NCBI RefSeq assembly: GCF_914271485.1
Contig: NZ_CAJZAG010000005.1
Span: 248,001 to 312,000, forward strand
Direction of reading: 5' to 3'
DNA from: Cupriavidus pampae
GTDB taxonomy: Bacteria; Pseudomonadota; Gammaproteobacteria; Burkholderiales; Burkholderiaceae
Length of the DNA stretch: 64,000 bases
Under the pieces are notes generated by a model that was not told the DNA's origin, did no database searches, and saw only the letters and a program-made list of their open reading frames with translations. A program made the position numbers and the translations under genes. This document shows positions 18,520 to 27,324 of the stretch, piece by piece (position 1 is the first letter of the stretch; every line of letters starts with the position of its first letter).

Positions 18520-19155
18520 ATGCATGCTTCACGGCTTCATAAGGTTCTGACGGGCACCCTGGCAGGGGTGGCACTGACGATCGGCGGACTCACCGCCGCC
18601 AGCACGGCGAGCGCGGCGGATCAGAGCGTTCGTGTGCGCGGCACCGTCGTCTCGCTGTCGGGCGATCAGCTTCAGGTGAAATCGCGCGAAGGTCAGGCGG
18701 TCACGATCAAGCTGGCAACGGGCTGGGAAGTCTCGGCGGTCCAGCGAGCGAGCGCCAGCGATATCAAGCCGGGGGATTTCGTCGGCATCGCCTCGCTGCC
18801 CAAGTCCGAAGGCGGTGACGGCGCGCTGGAAGTGCTGATCTTCCCGCCGGCGTTGCGCGGGCGTGGCGAGGGCAGCTATGGGTGGGATCTGAAGCCCAAC
18901 AGCACCATGACCAATGCAACGGTCGGGGATGCGGTCAAGTCGGTGGATGGTAGCGTCGTGACCGTCAACTACCACGGGCAGGAGAAGAAGATCTCCATTG
19001 CCAACGGTACACCGGTGGTCACGCTGGCGGCGGCGACTGCTGCCGACGTGAAGCCGGGCACGGTCGTATTCATTCCCGCACAGAAGGATGCGGCCGGCGT
19101 GTTGTCCTCGAATCGCCTGATCGTGGGCAAGAACGGCGTCGTTCCGCCCATGTAA
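18520..19155 (+). CDS. Exported DUF5666-like OB-fold protein
   Basis: 211 residues with a clear Sec signal peptide (MHASRLHKVLTG, hydrophobic core, TASTASA-A cleavage near residue 33). The mature part has two repeated beta-rich modules, each opening with RVRGTVVSLSGDQLQVKS or the related VDGSVVTVNYHGQEKKIS, as in DUF5666-type proteins. Function is unknown. It precedes a cytochrome b and a molybdopterin oxidoreductase in the same orientation with a 27-base gap, which suggests a periplasmic redox role. Start supported by AAAGGAAG upstream. Confidence 0.7.
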   Translation: MHASRLHKVLTGTLAGVALTIGGLTAASTASAADQSVRVRGTVVSLSGDQLQVKSREGQAVTIKLATGWEVSAVQRASASDIKPGDFVGIASLPKSEGGDGALEVLIFPPALRGRGEGSYGWDLKPNSTMTNATVGDAVKSVDGSVVTVNYHGQEKKISIANGTPVVTLAAATAADVKPGTVVFIPAQKDAAGVLSSNRLIVGKNGVVPPM

Positions 19156-19182
19156 TTGACGCAACCGAGAGGACTCACTGCC

Positions 19183-19899
19183 ATGACAGGTCAGCTTGTA
19201 CGGCGACATTCCGTGGCAGTGCGCATCACCCATTGGGTAAATGTGCTCTGCCTTTCTATTCTGTTGATGAGCGGGTTGCAGATCTTCAATGCGCATCCCC
19301 GGCTCTACTGGGGCAAGTACGGCGCGGATCCGGACCCGGCGTTCATTACCATCGCGCAGGGCTTTCCGACCTGGCTGACGATCCCCTCCTATCAAGACCT
19401 CGCTTCGGGCAGAAACTGGCACTTCCTGTTTGCATGGCTGCTGGTGATCAATGGCCTGATCTATCTGGTGCATGGCTTCCTGCGTGGCCATGTTCGGCGG
19501 GATCTATGGCCGGAGCGGGACCAATTGAAGCCGCGGCATCTCTGGCAGGAAATCATGGACCACGCGCGCCTGCGTTTTCCCAAGGGCGACGAGGCGCGCC
19601 GCTATAACGCGCTGCAAAAGATGACCTATCTGCTGGTGGCGCTGGTACTGCTGCCACTGATGGTGTTGACCGGACTGACCATGTCGCCGGGCCTGGACGC
19701 GGCATTCCCGTTTCTGCCCGATCTGTTCGGCGGACGTCCCTCGGCTCGCACGCTGCATTTCATCACGGCGTCGGCGCTGGCGCTGTTTGTCGTCGTCCAC
19801 GTGTTGATGGTGGTGCTGTCCGGGTTCTGGAACAACATGCGGTCGATGCTAACCGGGCGTTACGCCATCGAACACTCAGGAAGCGATCATGAAGCCTGA
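19183..19899 (+). CDS. Cytochrome b561/b6-type membrane protein
   Basis: 238-residue integral membrane protein with four predicted transmembrane helices. Likely haem ligands are His in RITHWVNVL (residue about 16), His in NWHFLFAWLL, His in YLVHGFLRG, and His in LHFITASALALFVVVHVLM. A cytoplasmic or periplasmic loop rich in charged residues separates the pairs. It should pass electrons between quinones and the periplasmic molybdopterin enzyme whose gene overlaps its 3' end by 11 bases. Confidence 0.85.
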   Translation: MTGQLVRRHSVAVRITHWVNVLCLSILLMSGLQIFNAHPRLYWGKYGADPDPAFITIAQGFPTWLTIPSYQDLASGRNWHFLFAWLLVINGLIYLVHGFLRGHVRRDLWPERDQLKPRHLWQEIMDHARLRFPKGDEARRYNALQKMTYLLVALVLLPLMVLTGLTMSPGLDAAFPFLPDLFGGRPSARTLHFITASALALFVVVHVLMVVLSGFWNNMRSMLTGRYAIEHSGSDHEA

Positions 19900-20665
19900 T
19901 CTTTCACGTCGGCGCATGTTGCTGGGGCTGATGGCTGGCGCCAGTGCCCCGTTTCTGGCCGGGTGCGATCGCATGACCCAGAACGCCGAGTTCGGCGCGG
20001 TGTTACGCAACACCGAGAAGCTCACGATGGGTGCCCAGCGGTTGCTGCTTGGTGCCCACGCGCTGGCGCCGGAATACAGCGTGGCGGACCTGTCGCCGGT
20101 GTTCCGTGCCAATGGCACGCAGGAACCGGACTCCGACGAATATGCCCGCCTGCGCGAGCATGGCTTCACCGACTGGCGCCTGCAGGTGGATGGGCTCGTG
20201 CAGCAACCGCTCAGCTTGACGCTGGCCGATCTCAAGCGCCTGCCATCGCGTACGCAGATCACGCGACACGATTGCGTCGAAGGGTGGAGTGCAATCGGAC
20301 AATGGCAAGGGGTGGCACTTGGACGCATTCTGGACCTTGCGCGATTGAAGCCCGGCGCGCGCTATGTGGTGTTCCACTGTGCGGACGAGTTGGAGGCTAC
20401 GCTCGATGGCAGTGGCAGGTACTACGAGAGCATCGATCTGCTCGACGCCTATCATCCGCAGACCATTCTGGCCTATGCGATGAACGGCAAGGACCTGCCT
20501 GTGGCGCACGGCGCGCCGTTGCGGCTCAGGGTCGAGCGACAGCTTGGCTACAAACATGCGAAGTACCTGATGCGCATCGAGGTCGTTTCCGCGTTCGACA
20601 AGCTGTGGGGCGGGCGTGGCGGCTACTGGGAAGATCGTGGCTACGAGTGGTATGCGGGGATCTGA
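19889..20665 (+). CDS. Periplasmic molybdopterin-dependent oxidoreductase (sulfite-oxidase-like)
   Basis: 258 residues. A Tat signal is present (SRRRMLLGLMAGA) with a Cys at 26 (FLAGCDRM) that could make it a lipoprotein. The molybdenum-ligating Cys129 lies in TRHDCVEGWSAIGQW, the sulfite-oxidase-family motif. The family includes MsrP and related YedY-like enzymes. With the cytochrome b gene immediately upstream it forms a plausible two-subunit redox enzyme, analogous to MsrPQ. Substrate unknown. The gene ends 22 bases before a convergent gene. Confidence 0.88.
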   Translation: MKPDLSRRRMLLGLMAGASAPFLAGCDRMTQNAEFGAVLRNTEKLTMGAQRLLLGAHALAPEYSVADLSPVFRANGTQEPDSDEYARLREHGFTDWRLQVDGLVQQPLSLTLADLKRLPSRTQITRHDCVEGWSAIGQWQGVALGRILDLARLKPGARYVVFHCADELEATLDGSGRYYESIDLLDAYHPQTILAYAMNGKDLPVAHGAPLRLRVERQLGYKHAKYLMRIEVVSAFDKLWGGRGGYWEDRGYEWYAGI

Positions 20666-20687
20666 ACTGCATACCCTCCTCACACGC

Positions 20688-21557
20688 TCAAGAATGGCAG
20701 ACGAGGCCGTCCTGTAGCTGCGTGACCTCGAAGGCGATATCGCCGGCGCGGCGTTCGCGGGCGTGGGTCAATGCGCCGTCGGTGCGCCAGTCGCGGACGG
20801 CGCGGTCGAGCCACGCCGCGGAGGCGCGGTCTTCCACACGCATGGTGACCTCCGGGTTGCCATCGTCGGCGCTGATCTTGTCGCCGAGACGGCGATAGAA
20901 GCGCCATTCGGGCAGGCTCAGCAGACGTGCGATAACGACTTCGTCGTCGGCAAGGGCCTGGCATTCGCCGGCCATAAAGCCGGCCACCGCGCGGATGGCC
21001 GATGGGTAGAGGCGTGGGACGACGCCGGTGCGTTGCGCCAGCGTCGTGACATACGGGCTGCCCTGTGGGACGCAGACTTCGCGCTGTGCGAGATCACGTA
21101 CATGCGTGTAGGCGCTGCCGCGCAGCACCACCAGTGCGCCGGTGCCGCCGGTGTACGGGGTGGCGACGGCATTGGCCCGCACCGCGCGAGCGCCGGCCAG
21201 ATTGAGGTCGGCGAGGTCGGCGGTGCCGCTCTGTCTGTCTGTGACGATGCGCAGGTTCACCTGCAGGCGATCGGCCAGATAGCGCGCGGCCGCCACGTCG
21301 AAGGCATCGGGTTCCGCGGGCGATGGTTGTCCCGGTGGCGCTGGGCGCGCGTATTCGCGGACGCCGACCACGAGTTCGCCTTTGGCGCGGACAGCGTCGA
21401 GCAGCGGCCCGGCCGGTGCGCGGGCGCCATGTACCAGCAATGCGGCGGCAAACGCCAACGCCCCGGCGAGCGCCAGCGCCACGGCGACGCGGCCCACGCG
21501 GCTTCGCAACCAGCTACCGCGCGTGGGCAGTGCCCATGCGATCGATCCCTCAGCCAT
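20688..21557 (-). CDS. Membrane-anchored SBP_bac_3-like substrate-binding protein
   Basis: 289 residues. One N-terminal membrane segment (VAVALALAGALAFAAALLVHG, about residues 24-44) lacks an obvious cleavage site or lipobox. It is followed by a solute-binding domain starting LDAVRAKGELVVGVREY, as in amino acid-type binding proteins. The gene overlaps the preceding permease gene by 8 bases and is last in the SsuABC-like operon. A second binding protein of a different family in the same operon is unusual; it may be a sensor or auxiliary receptor. Confidence 0.7.
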   Translation of the reverse strand: MAEGSIAWALPTRGSWLRSRVGRVAVALALAGALAFAAALLVHGARAPAGPLLDAVRAKGELVVGVREYARPAPPGQPSPAEPDAFDVAAARYLADRLQVNLRIVTDRQSGTADLADLNLAGARAVRANAVATPYTGGTGALVVLRGSAYTHVRDLAQREVCVPQGSPYVTTLAQRTGVVPRLYPSAIRAVAGFMAGECQALADDEVVIARLLSLPEWRFYRRLGDKISADDGNPEVTMRVEDRASAAWLDRAVRDWRTDGALTHARERRAGDIAFEVTQLQDGLVCHS

Positions 21558-22431
21558 TGAGCGTCAGCCCCCGCCTCCAACGCGTCAGACGTCGCTCGAT
21601 CAGCGCCAGCACATAGTTGAGCGCAAGGCCCAGCAGAGCCAGCAGCAGAATGCCCGCGTACATCGTCGGAATCTGGAACACTTCCTGCGAGTTCAGCGTC
21701 AGGAAGCCGAGCCCCGAATGCGCGCCGATCATTTCGGCGGCAACGAGCGCGGTAATGCAGTACGTCCCGGCCAGGCGGATGCCCGTGAAGATCGACGGCG
21801 ACGCCGCCGGCAGGACCACCTTGGTGAACACGAACAACTGCGACGCACCCATCGAGCGAGCCGAATCGATCAGCAACCGGTCCACCTGCCGCACACCGCT
21901 GATCGTGCTCAGCAATACCGGCCAGAACGACGCCCAGAAGATGATCGCGACCTTTGACGTCTCGCCGATGCCGAGGAACAGGATAAACACCGGGAACAGC
22001 GCGAACGCCGAGGTCTGCCGGAACAGTTGCAGGATCGGATCGACAATCGCCTCGAAGCGCTTGAACCAGCCCATCAACAGACCCAGCGTGACGCCGAGCC
22101 CGATCGCCGACAACAGGCCCCAAAGCGAACGCTGCAAGCTCGCGAACAGATGCTTCCACAACTCGCCGCTGCCGATCAGCTGGAAGATGGTGACGATGAT
22201 TTGCGACGGCGGACTCAGATACGCCTCGCTGACGATGCCCAGCCGCGGCACGAGCTCCCACAGGACAAGGAAGCCGACGATGCCGAGCAAACCCAGCGCG
22301 CGATCGCCGAGCGCGGACCTGCCCGCCAGCTTGATGGCAACCGATGGCACGGCGGCACGTGCAGTGGCCGGTTTTCCGCTCGCGGCGGCAACCGCTTCCG
22401 CCCCCGCAGTCGATTCGATCGTGGTACTCAT
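21550..22431 (-). CDS. ABC transporter permease (SsuC/TauC family)
   Basis: 293-residue inner-membrane permease. Hydrophobic segments begin at ALGLLGIVGFLVLWELV. The EAA-type loop is visible in RLLIDSARSMGASQLFVFTKV near residue 190. Start ATG overlaps the ATPase stop by four bases. It belongs with the ATPase at 22428 and the SBP at 23312 as a nitrate/sulfonate/taurine-type importer. The frame stays open upstream of 22431, but that sequence antisense-shadows the ATPase gene and is not part of the protein. Confidence 0.9.
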   Translation of the reverse strand: MSTTIESTAGAEAVAAASGKPATARAAVPSVAIKLAGRSALGDRALGLLGIVGFLVLWELVPRLGIVSEAYLSPPSQIIVTIFQLIGSGELWKHLFASLQRSLWGLLSAIGLGVTLGLLMGWFKRFEAIVDPILQLFRQTSAFALFPVFILFLGIGETSKVAIIFWASFWPVLLSTISGVRQVDRLLIDSARSMGASQLFVFTKVVLPAASPSIFTGIRLAGTYCITALVAAEMIGAHSGLGFLTLNSQEVFQIPTMYAGILLLALLGLALNYVLALIERRLTRWRRGLTLNG

Positions 22432-23315
22432 GACGAAACCTTTGCAATGGCCGGCGCCGCGTTGGCGCGCTCGGACGGATTGGCGGTGGCACCGAGCGGG
22501 CGCGGCACGCTGGCCGGGTTGCCCAACTGCACCTCGTCCTTGAGAATCTCCCACGCCTGCTGACGCAGCCGCACGAACGCCTCGGAATTGCGTACCTCGG
22601 CCGCGCGCGGGCGCGGCAGCGGGACGTCGATGATCTGCTTGATCGTGCCCGGGCGCCGCGTCATCACGGCAATGCGGTCCGACAGGAAGATCGCCTCGTC
22701 GAGGCTGTGCGTGATGAACACAATGGTCTTGCGCGTCTGCTCCCAGATGCGCAGCAGCTCGCCCTGCAGGATCTCGCGCGTCTGCGCGTCGAGTGCCGCG
22801 AACGGTTCGTCCATCAGCAGCACTTCCGGCTTGTAGGCCAGCGACCGCGCGATGGCCACGCGCTGCTTCATGCCACCCGAGATCTCGTGCGGAAAGCGCT
22901 CGCCGAAGCCGGTCAGGCCGACCAGATCCAGATATTCCTCCGCAATACGGCGGCGTTCCACACGCCCTACCCCACGAATCTCGAGACCGACCTCGATGTT
23001 CGCCAGCACCGTGCGCCACGGAAACAGCGCATAGCCCTGGAACACCACGCCCTGCGCGGGATGAATGCCGCGCAGTGGCTGGCCATCGACCGAGATGCTG
23101 CCGCCGGTGCGATCGGTCAGCCCCGCCAGAATGCTCAGAAACGTCGATTTGCCGCAACCGGACGGCCCGAGGATCGAGATGAATTCGCCCTCGCGGATAT
23201 CGAGGTCGAAGTCGCGCAGCACCGTAAGCGCGTCGGTACGGCCCGCTTCATTGCGCACGGCATAGTCCATGCGCACGTCGCGCGCGACGATCTTGTGAGG
23301 ACGCGGATCGGTCAT
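22428..23315 (-). CDS. ABC transporter ATP-binding protein (SsuB/TauB family)
   Basis: 295 residues with Walker A LGPSGCGKST, Q-loop region VVFQGYALFPWRTVLAN, signature ISGGMKQRVAIAR and Walker B VLLMDEPFAALDAQT. Start ATG overlaps the SBP stop (ATGA). About 50 residues at the C-terminus extend beyond the usual domain end and are rich in Arg, Ala and Pro. It supplies energy to the permease encoded just downstream. Confidence 0.92.
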   Translation of the reverse strand: MTDPRPHKIVARDVRMDYAVRNEAGRTDALTVLRDFDLDIREGEFISILGPSGCGKSTFLSILAGLTDRTGGSISVDGQPLRGIHPAQGVVFQGYALFPWRTVLANIEVGLEIRGVGRVERRRIAEEYLDLVGLTGFGERFPHEISGGMKQRVAIARSLAYKPEVLLMDEPFAALDAQTREILQGELLRIWEQTRKTIVFITHSLDEAIFLSDRIAVMTRRPGTIKQIIDVPLPRPRAAEVRNSEAFVRLRQQAWEILKDEVQLGNPASVPRPLGATANPSERANAAPAIAKVSS

Positions 23316-24388
23316 GCCTTGGCCGCGGCCCGATCCTGGGCATAGGGATTGAACGCGTTGGTGTAGATGTCCTTGGCGGCGACCTTGCCCTTGGCGAGCT
23401 TGCCTTCCGCTTCCAGCACGTCGATGTAATACTGGATCGGCGGCTCGGTCACCACGAGGTTGTCGACATATGCATAGCGATCGACGAACTCGAGTTGCAG
23501 GTTGATGCGCTTCGACACCAACTGGCGTGCGTCTTCCGGATGCTCGTTGACCCAGTTCGCGGCCTTCGCCAGCGCGGTCACCACGTCCTTCACCGACTCC
23601 GGATGTTCGCGAATAAACTTGCCGTGCGCGCTGTACGGCTGCATGCCGCCGAGGCCACCGTCGAGGTCGAAGTCGCTCCACAGGCGTACGAGCTTGTCGG
23701 CATGATCGGCACGGCCCGAGAACGGCGCGTGAATGATCGCGAGGTCGGTGTTACCCGTGGCGAGCGTCTGCTCGGCCTGGTCATCGGGGATCACGACGAA
23801 GTTGATCTTCGTGACATCGACGCCCTTCTGGCGCAGGAATGTCTTGGTGACGAACTCCGCGCAGGCGCCAAAGCTGTTGATGCCGATGGTCTTGCCTTCG
23901 AGATCCTTGGGCGCGCGAATGCCGGAGTCCTTGCGCACGAAGTACTTCATGTGCGGCGCATCCTGCAGCGTCTTGTTGCCGGCCGCGACCACCTTGATAT
24001 CGGCGCCGCTGGCCACGGCGGAGATCACAAGCGGCACCATGCGCGAGCCGAAGTCGATCTCGCCGGTACCGGTCAGTGGAATGATCTGCGGCGCGGCGAC
24101 CTTGCCGATGTACTTCGGGCGCGTATTGGTGCCATCGAAGTAGCCGAGCTGATCGGCCAGATAGACGAGGTCGAACGTCGGGTTGTCCGGATAGCGGAAC
24201 TCGACCTTCTCGCCGGCCTTGCTGATAACGGCGGGCGCTTCCGGGGTTTTTGCCGCAGCGGCCTTGTTGTCACCGCCCTCGCGCGAGCACGCGGCGAGCA
24301 ACGAACCAGCGGAGCCCGCGAGCGCGAGCGATGCAAGTTGCCTGAGGGCGACGCGGCGGGCAGGCAGCGGGGAGTGAGCTTCGGACAT
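23312..24388 (-). CDS. ABC transporter substrate-binding lipoprotein (NMT1/SsuA-like)
   Basis: 358-residue periplasmic binding protein. The leader ends with a lipobox (SLLAACSREG), so it is probably lipid-anchored. The mature domain starts near VEFRYPDNPTFDLVYLADQLGYF and contains DLEGKTIGINSFGACAEFVT, typical of NMT1/SsuA relatives. First gene of the SBP-ATPase-permease operon. The upstream 130 bases carry three tandem 11-base repeats (24471-24502). The ligand is unknown; sulfonates, nitrate, thiamine precursors or organic acids are all possible for this family. Confidence 0.88.
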   Translation of the reverse strand: MSEAHSPLPARRVALRQLASLALAGSAGSLLAACSREGGDNKAAAAKTPEAPAVISKAGEKVEFRYPDNPTFDLVYLADQLGYFDGTNTRPKYIGKVAAPQIIPLTGTGEIDFGSRMVPLVISAVASGADIKVVAAGNKTLQDAPHMKYFVRKDSGIRAPKDLEGKTIGINSFGACAEFVTKTFLRQKGVDVTKINFVVIPDDQAEQTLATGNTDLAIIHAPFSGRADHADKLVRLWSDFDLDGGLGGMQPYSAHGKFIREHPESVKDVVTALAKAANWVNEHPEDARQLVSKRINLQLEFVDRYAYVDNLVVTEPPIQYYIDVLEAEGKLAKGKVAAKDIYTNAFNPYAQDRAAAKA

Positions 24389-24470
24389 CGACGTGATTTC
24401 CTGAATGATGGGCAGCATTCAGTATCCTGTGCGGCCATATGTCGCACAACGAACGGTTTCGTCTATCGAT

Positions 24471-24502
24471 ATGTTGGGGCCATGTTGGGGCCATGTTGGG
24501 CC
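24471..24502. repeat. Three tandem 11-base repeats in an inter-operon gap
   Basis: ATGTTGGGGCC is repeated exactly at 24471 and 24482, with a third shortened copy (ATGTTGGGCC) at 24493. The repeats lie in the 129-base gap between the stop of one ABC permease gene (24518) and the start of the next ABC operon (24388). They may be tandem regulator-binding sites or slippage products. No inverted symmetry is obvious. Confidence 0.7.
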
Positions 24503-24517
24503 GATCCCCCCCCGCCG

Positions 24518-25285
24518 TTACCCCGGTACCCACCATTTGTGCAGACGCCGTGCGGCGCTGTCGAGCGCGAACCCCAGTGCACCAATCACCAGCACGGTGG
24601 CCAGCAATTCGGAGTAAGCGAGCCGGTCGCGCGTATCGAGGATGAAGTAGCCCAGCCCCGCGTTCACGCCCAGCATCTCCGCTGGCACCAGCACGATCCA
24701 CACAATGCCGATGGCAAGACGCAGGCCCGTGAGCACGTTGCCGAGCACGCCGGGCAGGATCACGCGCCACAGAGTTTCCGCGCGCGTCGCGGCCAGGCTG
24801 CGCGCGAGCATCAGCCAGCGCGCATCGAGCTGACGCACGCCAGCAGCGGTGGCCAGCAGGATCGGCCACACACCGGCAAAGGCAACGAGGAACAGCACGG
24901 GATTGTCGCCAACGCCGAGCACCATCACCACCAGCGGCATCCACGACAGCGGCGAGATCATGCGCAGGAACTGAAACGCCGGCGACAGCGCCGCATCGGC
25001 ATGATGCGCCGCGCCGATCAGCAGGCCCAGCGGTACGCCGGCCGCGAGTGCAAGCGCGAGACCGATCAGCACGCGCCGCAGGCTGACCCATATGTGCACG
25101 AGGAAATCGGGCTGGCGCAGCAACTCCCACACGCTCTCGAACGTCGGGATCGGCGCAAAGCGCGCCGCCAGACCGTCCGCACCGCGTGTGGCCAGCCACC
25201 ACGCCAGCACCAGTGCCACGAGACCGCCAAGGCCGAGCCGCGCATGCGCGGTGCGGGACCAGAGCGTGGCCGTCGTCGCCGTCAT
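24518..25285 (-). CDS. ABC transporter permease (SsuC/NrtB family)
   Basis: 255 residues with six hydrophobic segments and an EAA-type loop in RWLMLARSLAATRAETLWRV near residue 165. It begins 10 bases after the SBP gene stop, so it is the third member of an ATPase-SBP-permease set. The order ATPase, SBP, permease differs from the neighbouring importer (SBP, ATPase, permease), so the two systems were probably joined rather than duplicated in place. Start at 25285 follows GGAGG. Confidence 0.9.
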   Translation of the reverse strand: MTATTATLWSRTAHARLGLGGLVALVLAWWLATRGADGLAARFAPIPTFESVWELLRQPDFLVHIWVSLRRVLIGLALALAAGVPLGLLIGAAHHADAALSPAFQFLRMISPLSWMPLVVMVLGVGDNPVLFLVAFAGVWPILLATAAGVRQLDARWLMLARSLAATRAETLWRVILPGVLGNVLTGLRLAIGIVWIVLVPAEMLGVNAGLGYFILDTRDRLAYSELLATVLVIGALGFALDSAARRLHKWWVPG

Positions 25286-25295
25286 CGTGCCTCCT

Positions 25296-26486
25296 TCATG
25301 CTGCAATCTCTTCCTGACGCGTGAACGATTCGGAGATGCCGAATGCCTTGAGGCCGCCCACCGACTCGATGCTGCGACGCACGAAGCGGTCATCGACGAG
25401 TTCGCGCGCCGCGCGCTGCGGATCGAGCGATGCGAGGAACGTGCTGTTGCCCTCGATCAGCGTGCCCTTGAGCCGCCGCACGAGTTCCTCGGTATAGCTC
25501 GGATACGGATACGGCTGGAAGTCGATGCGCTTCTCGTTCCAGTTGGCATGCTTGATAGCGCCGCTGGCGAGGTAGCGGCCATGATCCGACGGATCGGGCG
25601 CGAGCACCTTGCGTAGCGCTTCCAGCGAATGCGGTGTGTAGCGGTTGGCACCCTCTTTAGACAGCAGCGATGCCGCTTCCGCGCGATTGTCCTGCGTCCA
25701 GCGTTGCGCCTTGACGATCGCGTTGACGACCTTCTGCGACCACTCGGGACGCTTGTCCAGGTCGTTCTGATGCATGAACACCACGCAGCATGCATGGTTG
25801 CGCCAGACGTCACCGGTAAAGCGCAGGATCTTGCCGATCTTGAGCGTCTCCGCGGCGGCGTTGAACGGCTCGGCCACGATATACCCTTCGATCTGGCGCG
25901 ACGCCAGCGCGGGCGGCATATCCGATGGCGCCATCACGGTCAGGTTGACCTCATTGGCGGCGATGGTGCCGGTTTTGCGCGACACCGGCGTCAGCCCATC
26001 CTGCTTGAGCATGGTCTGCAGCACGACGTTGTGAATCGAATACCAGAACGGAATCGCCACGGTCTTGCCACCGAGATCGCGCAGCGAGTTGACCTGCGGC
26101 GCCACCGTCAGGCCCGAGCCACCGACGTGATTCCACGCGACCACCTTGGCCGGCACCTGGCTGCCGAAGCGGGCCCATACCGTCATCGGCGACAACAGGT
26201 GTACCACGTTGACCTGACCCGAGATAAACGCTTCCACCAGTTGCGCCCAGCTACGCAGCAATGTCGGCTTCTCCGCGCGCACGCCTTCCTGATCGAAGTA
26301 GCCGTTGTTGTGCGCCACCAGCAGCGGCGTGGCATCGGTGATCGGCAGATAGCCGATGCGCACCGGTGCGTCCGGCTCCGCGGCGGCACGTGCGTTCAAC
26401 GAATTGAGCAATGGCAGCGCGCCGCCGGCCGTGAACAGCGCCGACAGCTTGAGCCATTCACGCCGCGACATTGGTACCTGGCACAT
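25296..26486 (-). CDS. Tat-exported ABC transporter substrate-binding protein (NrtA/CmpA-like)
   Basis: 396 residues. A twin-arginine leader (MSRREWLKLSALFTAGG) is followed by VRIGYLPITDATPLLVAHNNGYF, characteristic of nitrate/bicarbonate/sulfonate binding proteins of the NrtA branch. Tat export suggests folding or cofactor loading in the cytoplasm. Start at 26486 has GAGGG five bases upstream; the alternative at 26471 begins right at the Tat motif. The gene overlaps the ATPase 3' end by 29 bases. Ligand unknown. Confidence 0.87.
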   Translation of the reverse strand: MCQVPMSRREWLKLSALFTAGGALPLLNSLNARAAAEPDAPVRIGYLPITDATPLLVAHNNGYFDQEGVRAEKPTLLRSWAQLVEAFISGQVNVVHLLSPMTVWARFGSQVPAKVVAWNHVGGSGLTVAPQVNSLRDLGGKTVAIPFWYSIHNVVLQTMLKQDGLTPVSRKTGTIAANEVNLTVMAPSDMPPALASRQIEGYIVAEPFNAAAETLKIGKILRFTGDVWRNHACCVVFMHQNDLDKRPEWSQKVVNAIVKAQRWTQDNRAEAASLLSKEGANRYTPHSLEALRKVLAPDPSDHGRYLASGAIKHANWNEKRIDFQPYPYPSYTEELVRRLKGTLIEGNSTFLASLDPQRAARELVDDRFVRRSIESVGGLKAFGISESFTRQEEIAA

Positions 26487-27324
26487 GATTTCCCTCGTCT
26501 GAATGGATGGAAGACTGTTGTTGTAGGGCGCGCGGGGCGCCGGTTTGTACTAACTCGCGCAGACCACGCACGAGTTCCACGCGCAGCGCGCCCATCGCTT
26601 CTACCTGCGCCTCGCGCGGATGCGGCAGCGTGACGTGCCAGGTGTGCGCGATGCGCGCCGGCTCGTTCTCGCGTCCGCCAAGCAGCACCACGCGATCGGA
26701 CAGCAGCAGCGCCTCGTCGAGGTCGTGCGTGATCAGCAGCGTGGCGGGCCGATGGACACGCACGATGTCGCGCAGCAACGTCTGCATGTCCGCGCGCGTG
26801 ATCTCGTCGAGCGCGCCGAATGGTTCATCGAGCAGCAGCACGCGCGGCTGGCGTGCCATGCAGCGCGCGAGGGCCACACGCTGCGCCATGCCGCCGGAAA
26901 TCTGTGCCGGAAAAAGATGCCGCGCATGCGAGAGACCCACCGCTTCGAGCATGCGGGCGACGCGGTCATGCCGCTCCTTGCGGGTGGTAGCGGGCTGCCG
27001 GCGGAAATCGAGACCGAAAGCGACGTTGTGTTCGACCGATAGCCATGGCAACAGGCAGGCATCCTGAAACGCCACCGCGATATCGGGATGCGGGCCGGTC
27101 AGCGCGGCATCGCGCATCCGCACGCGGCCTGACGATGCGGTCTGTAGCCCGGCCAGAATGCGCAACAGGCTCGATTTACCCGCGCCGCTCGGACCGACCA
27201 CCGACACGATCTCGCCCGCACGCAGCGCGAGATCGATGCCGGCAAACACATCGCGGCCGTCATACGACAGCGAGACCGCTTCGGTCCGCAACAGCGGGCC
27301 AGTTACCGTGTCCGCCGCGCTCAC
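26458..27324 (-). CDS. ABC transporter ATP-binding protein (SsuB/NrtD family)
   Basis: 288 residues with Walker A VGPSGAGKSS, Q-loop FQDACLLPWLSVEHN, signature ISGGMAQRVALAR and Walker B VLLLDEPFGALDEIT. The most likely start is a GTG at 27324 that overlaps the stop of the upstream flavoprotein gene as GTGA. This indicates translational coupling of the importer to that enzyme. The C-terminal extension of about 40 residues is hydrophilic. Confidence 0.9.
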   Translation of the reverse strand: MSAADTVTGPLLRTEAVSLSYDGRDVFAGIDLALRAGEIVSVVGPSGAGKSSLLRILAGLQTASSGRVRMRDAALTGPHPDIAVAFQDACLLPWLSVEHNVAFGLDFRRQPATTRKERHDRVARMLEAVGLSHARHLFPAQISGGMAQRVALARCMARQPRVLLLDEPFGALDEITRADMQTLLRDIVRVHRPATLLITHDLDEALLLSDRVVLLGGRENEPARIAHTWHVTLPHPREAQVEAMGALRVELVRGLRELVQTGAPRALQQQSSIHSDEGNHVPGTNVAA

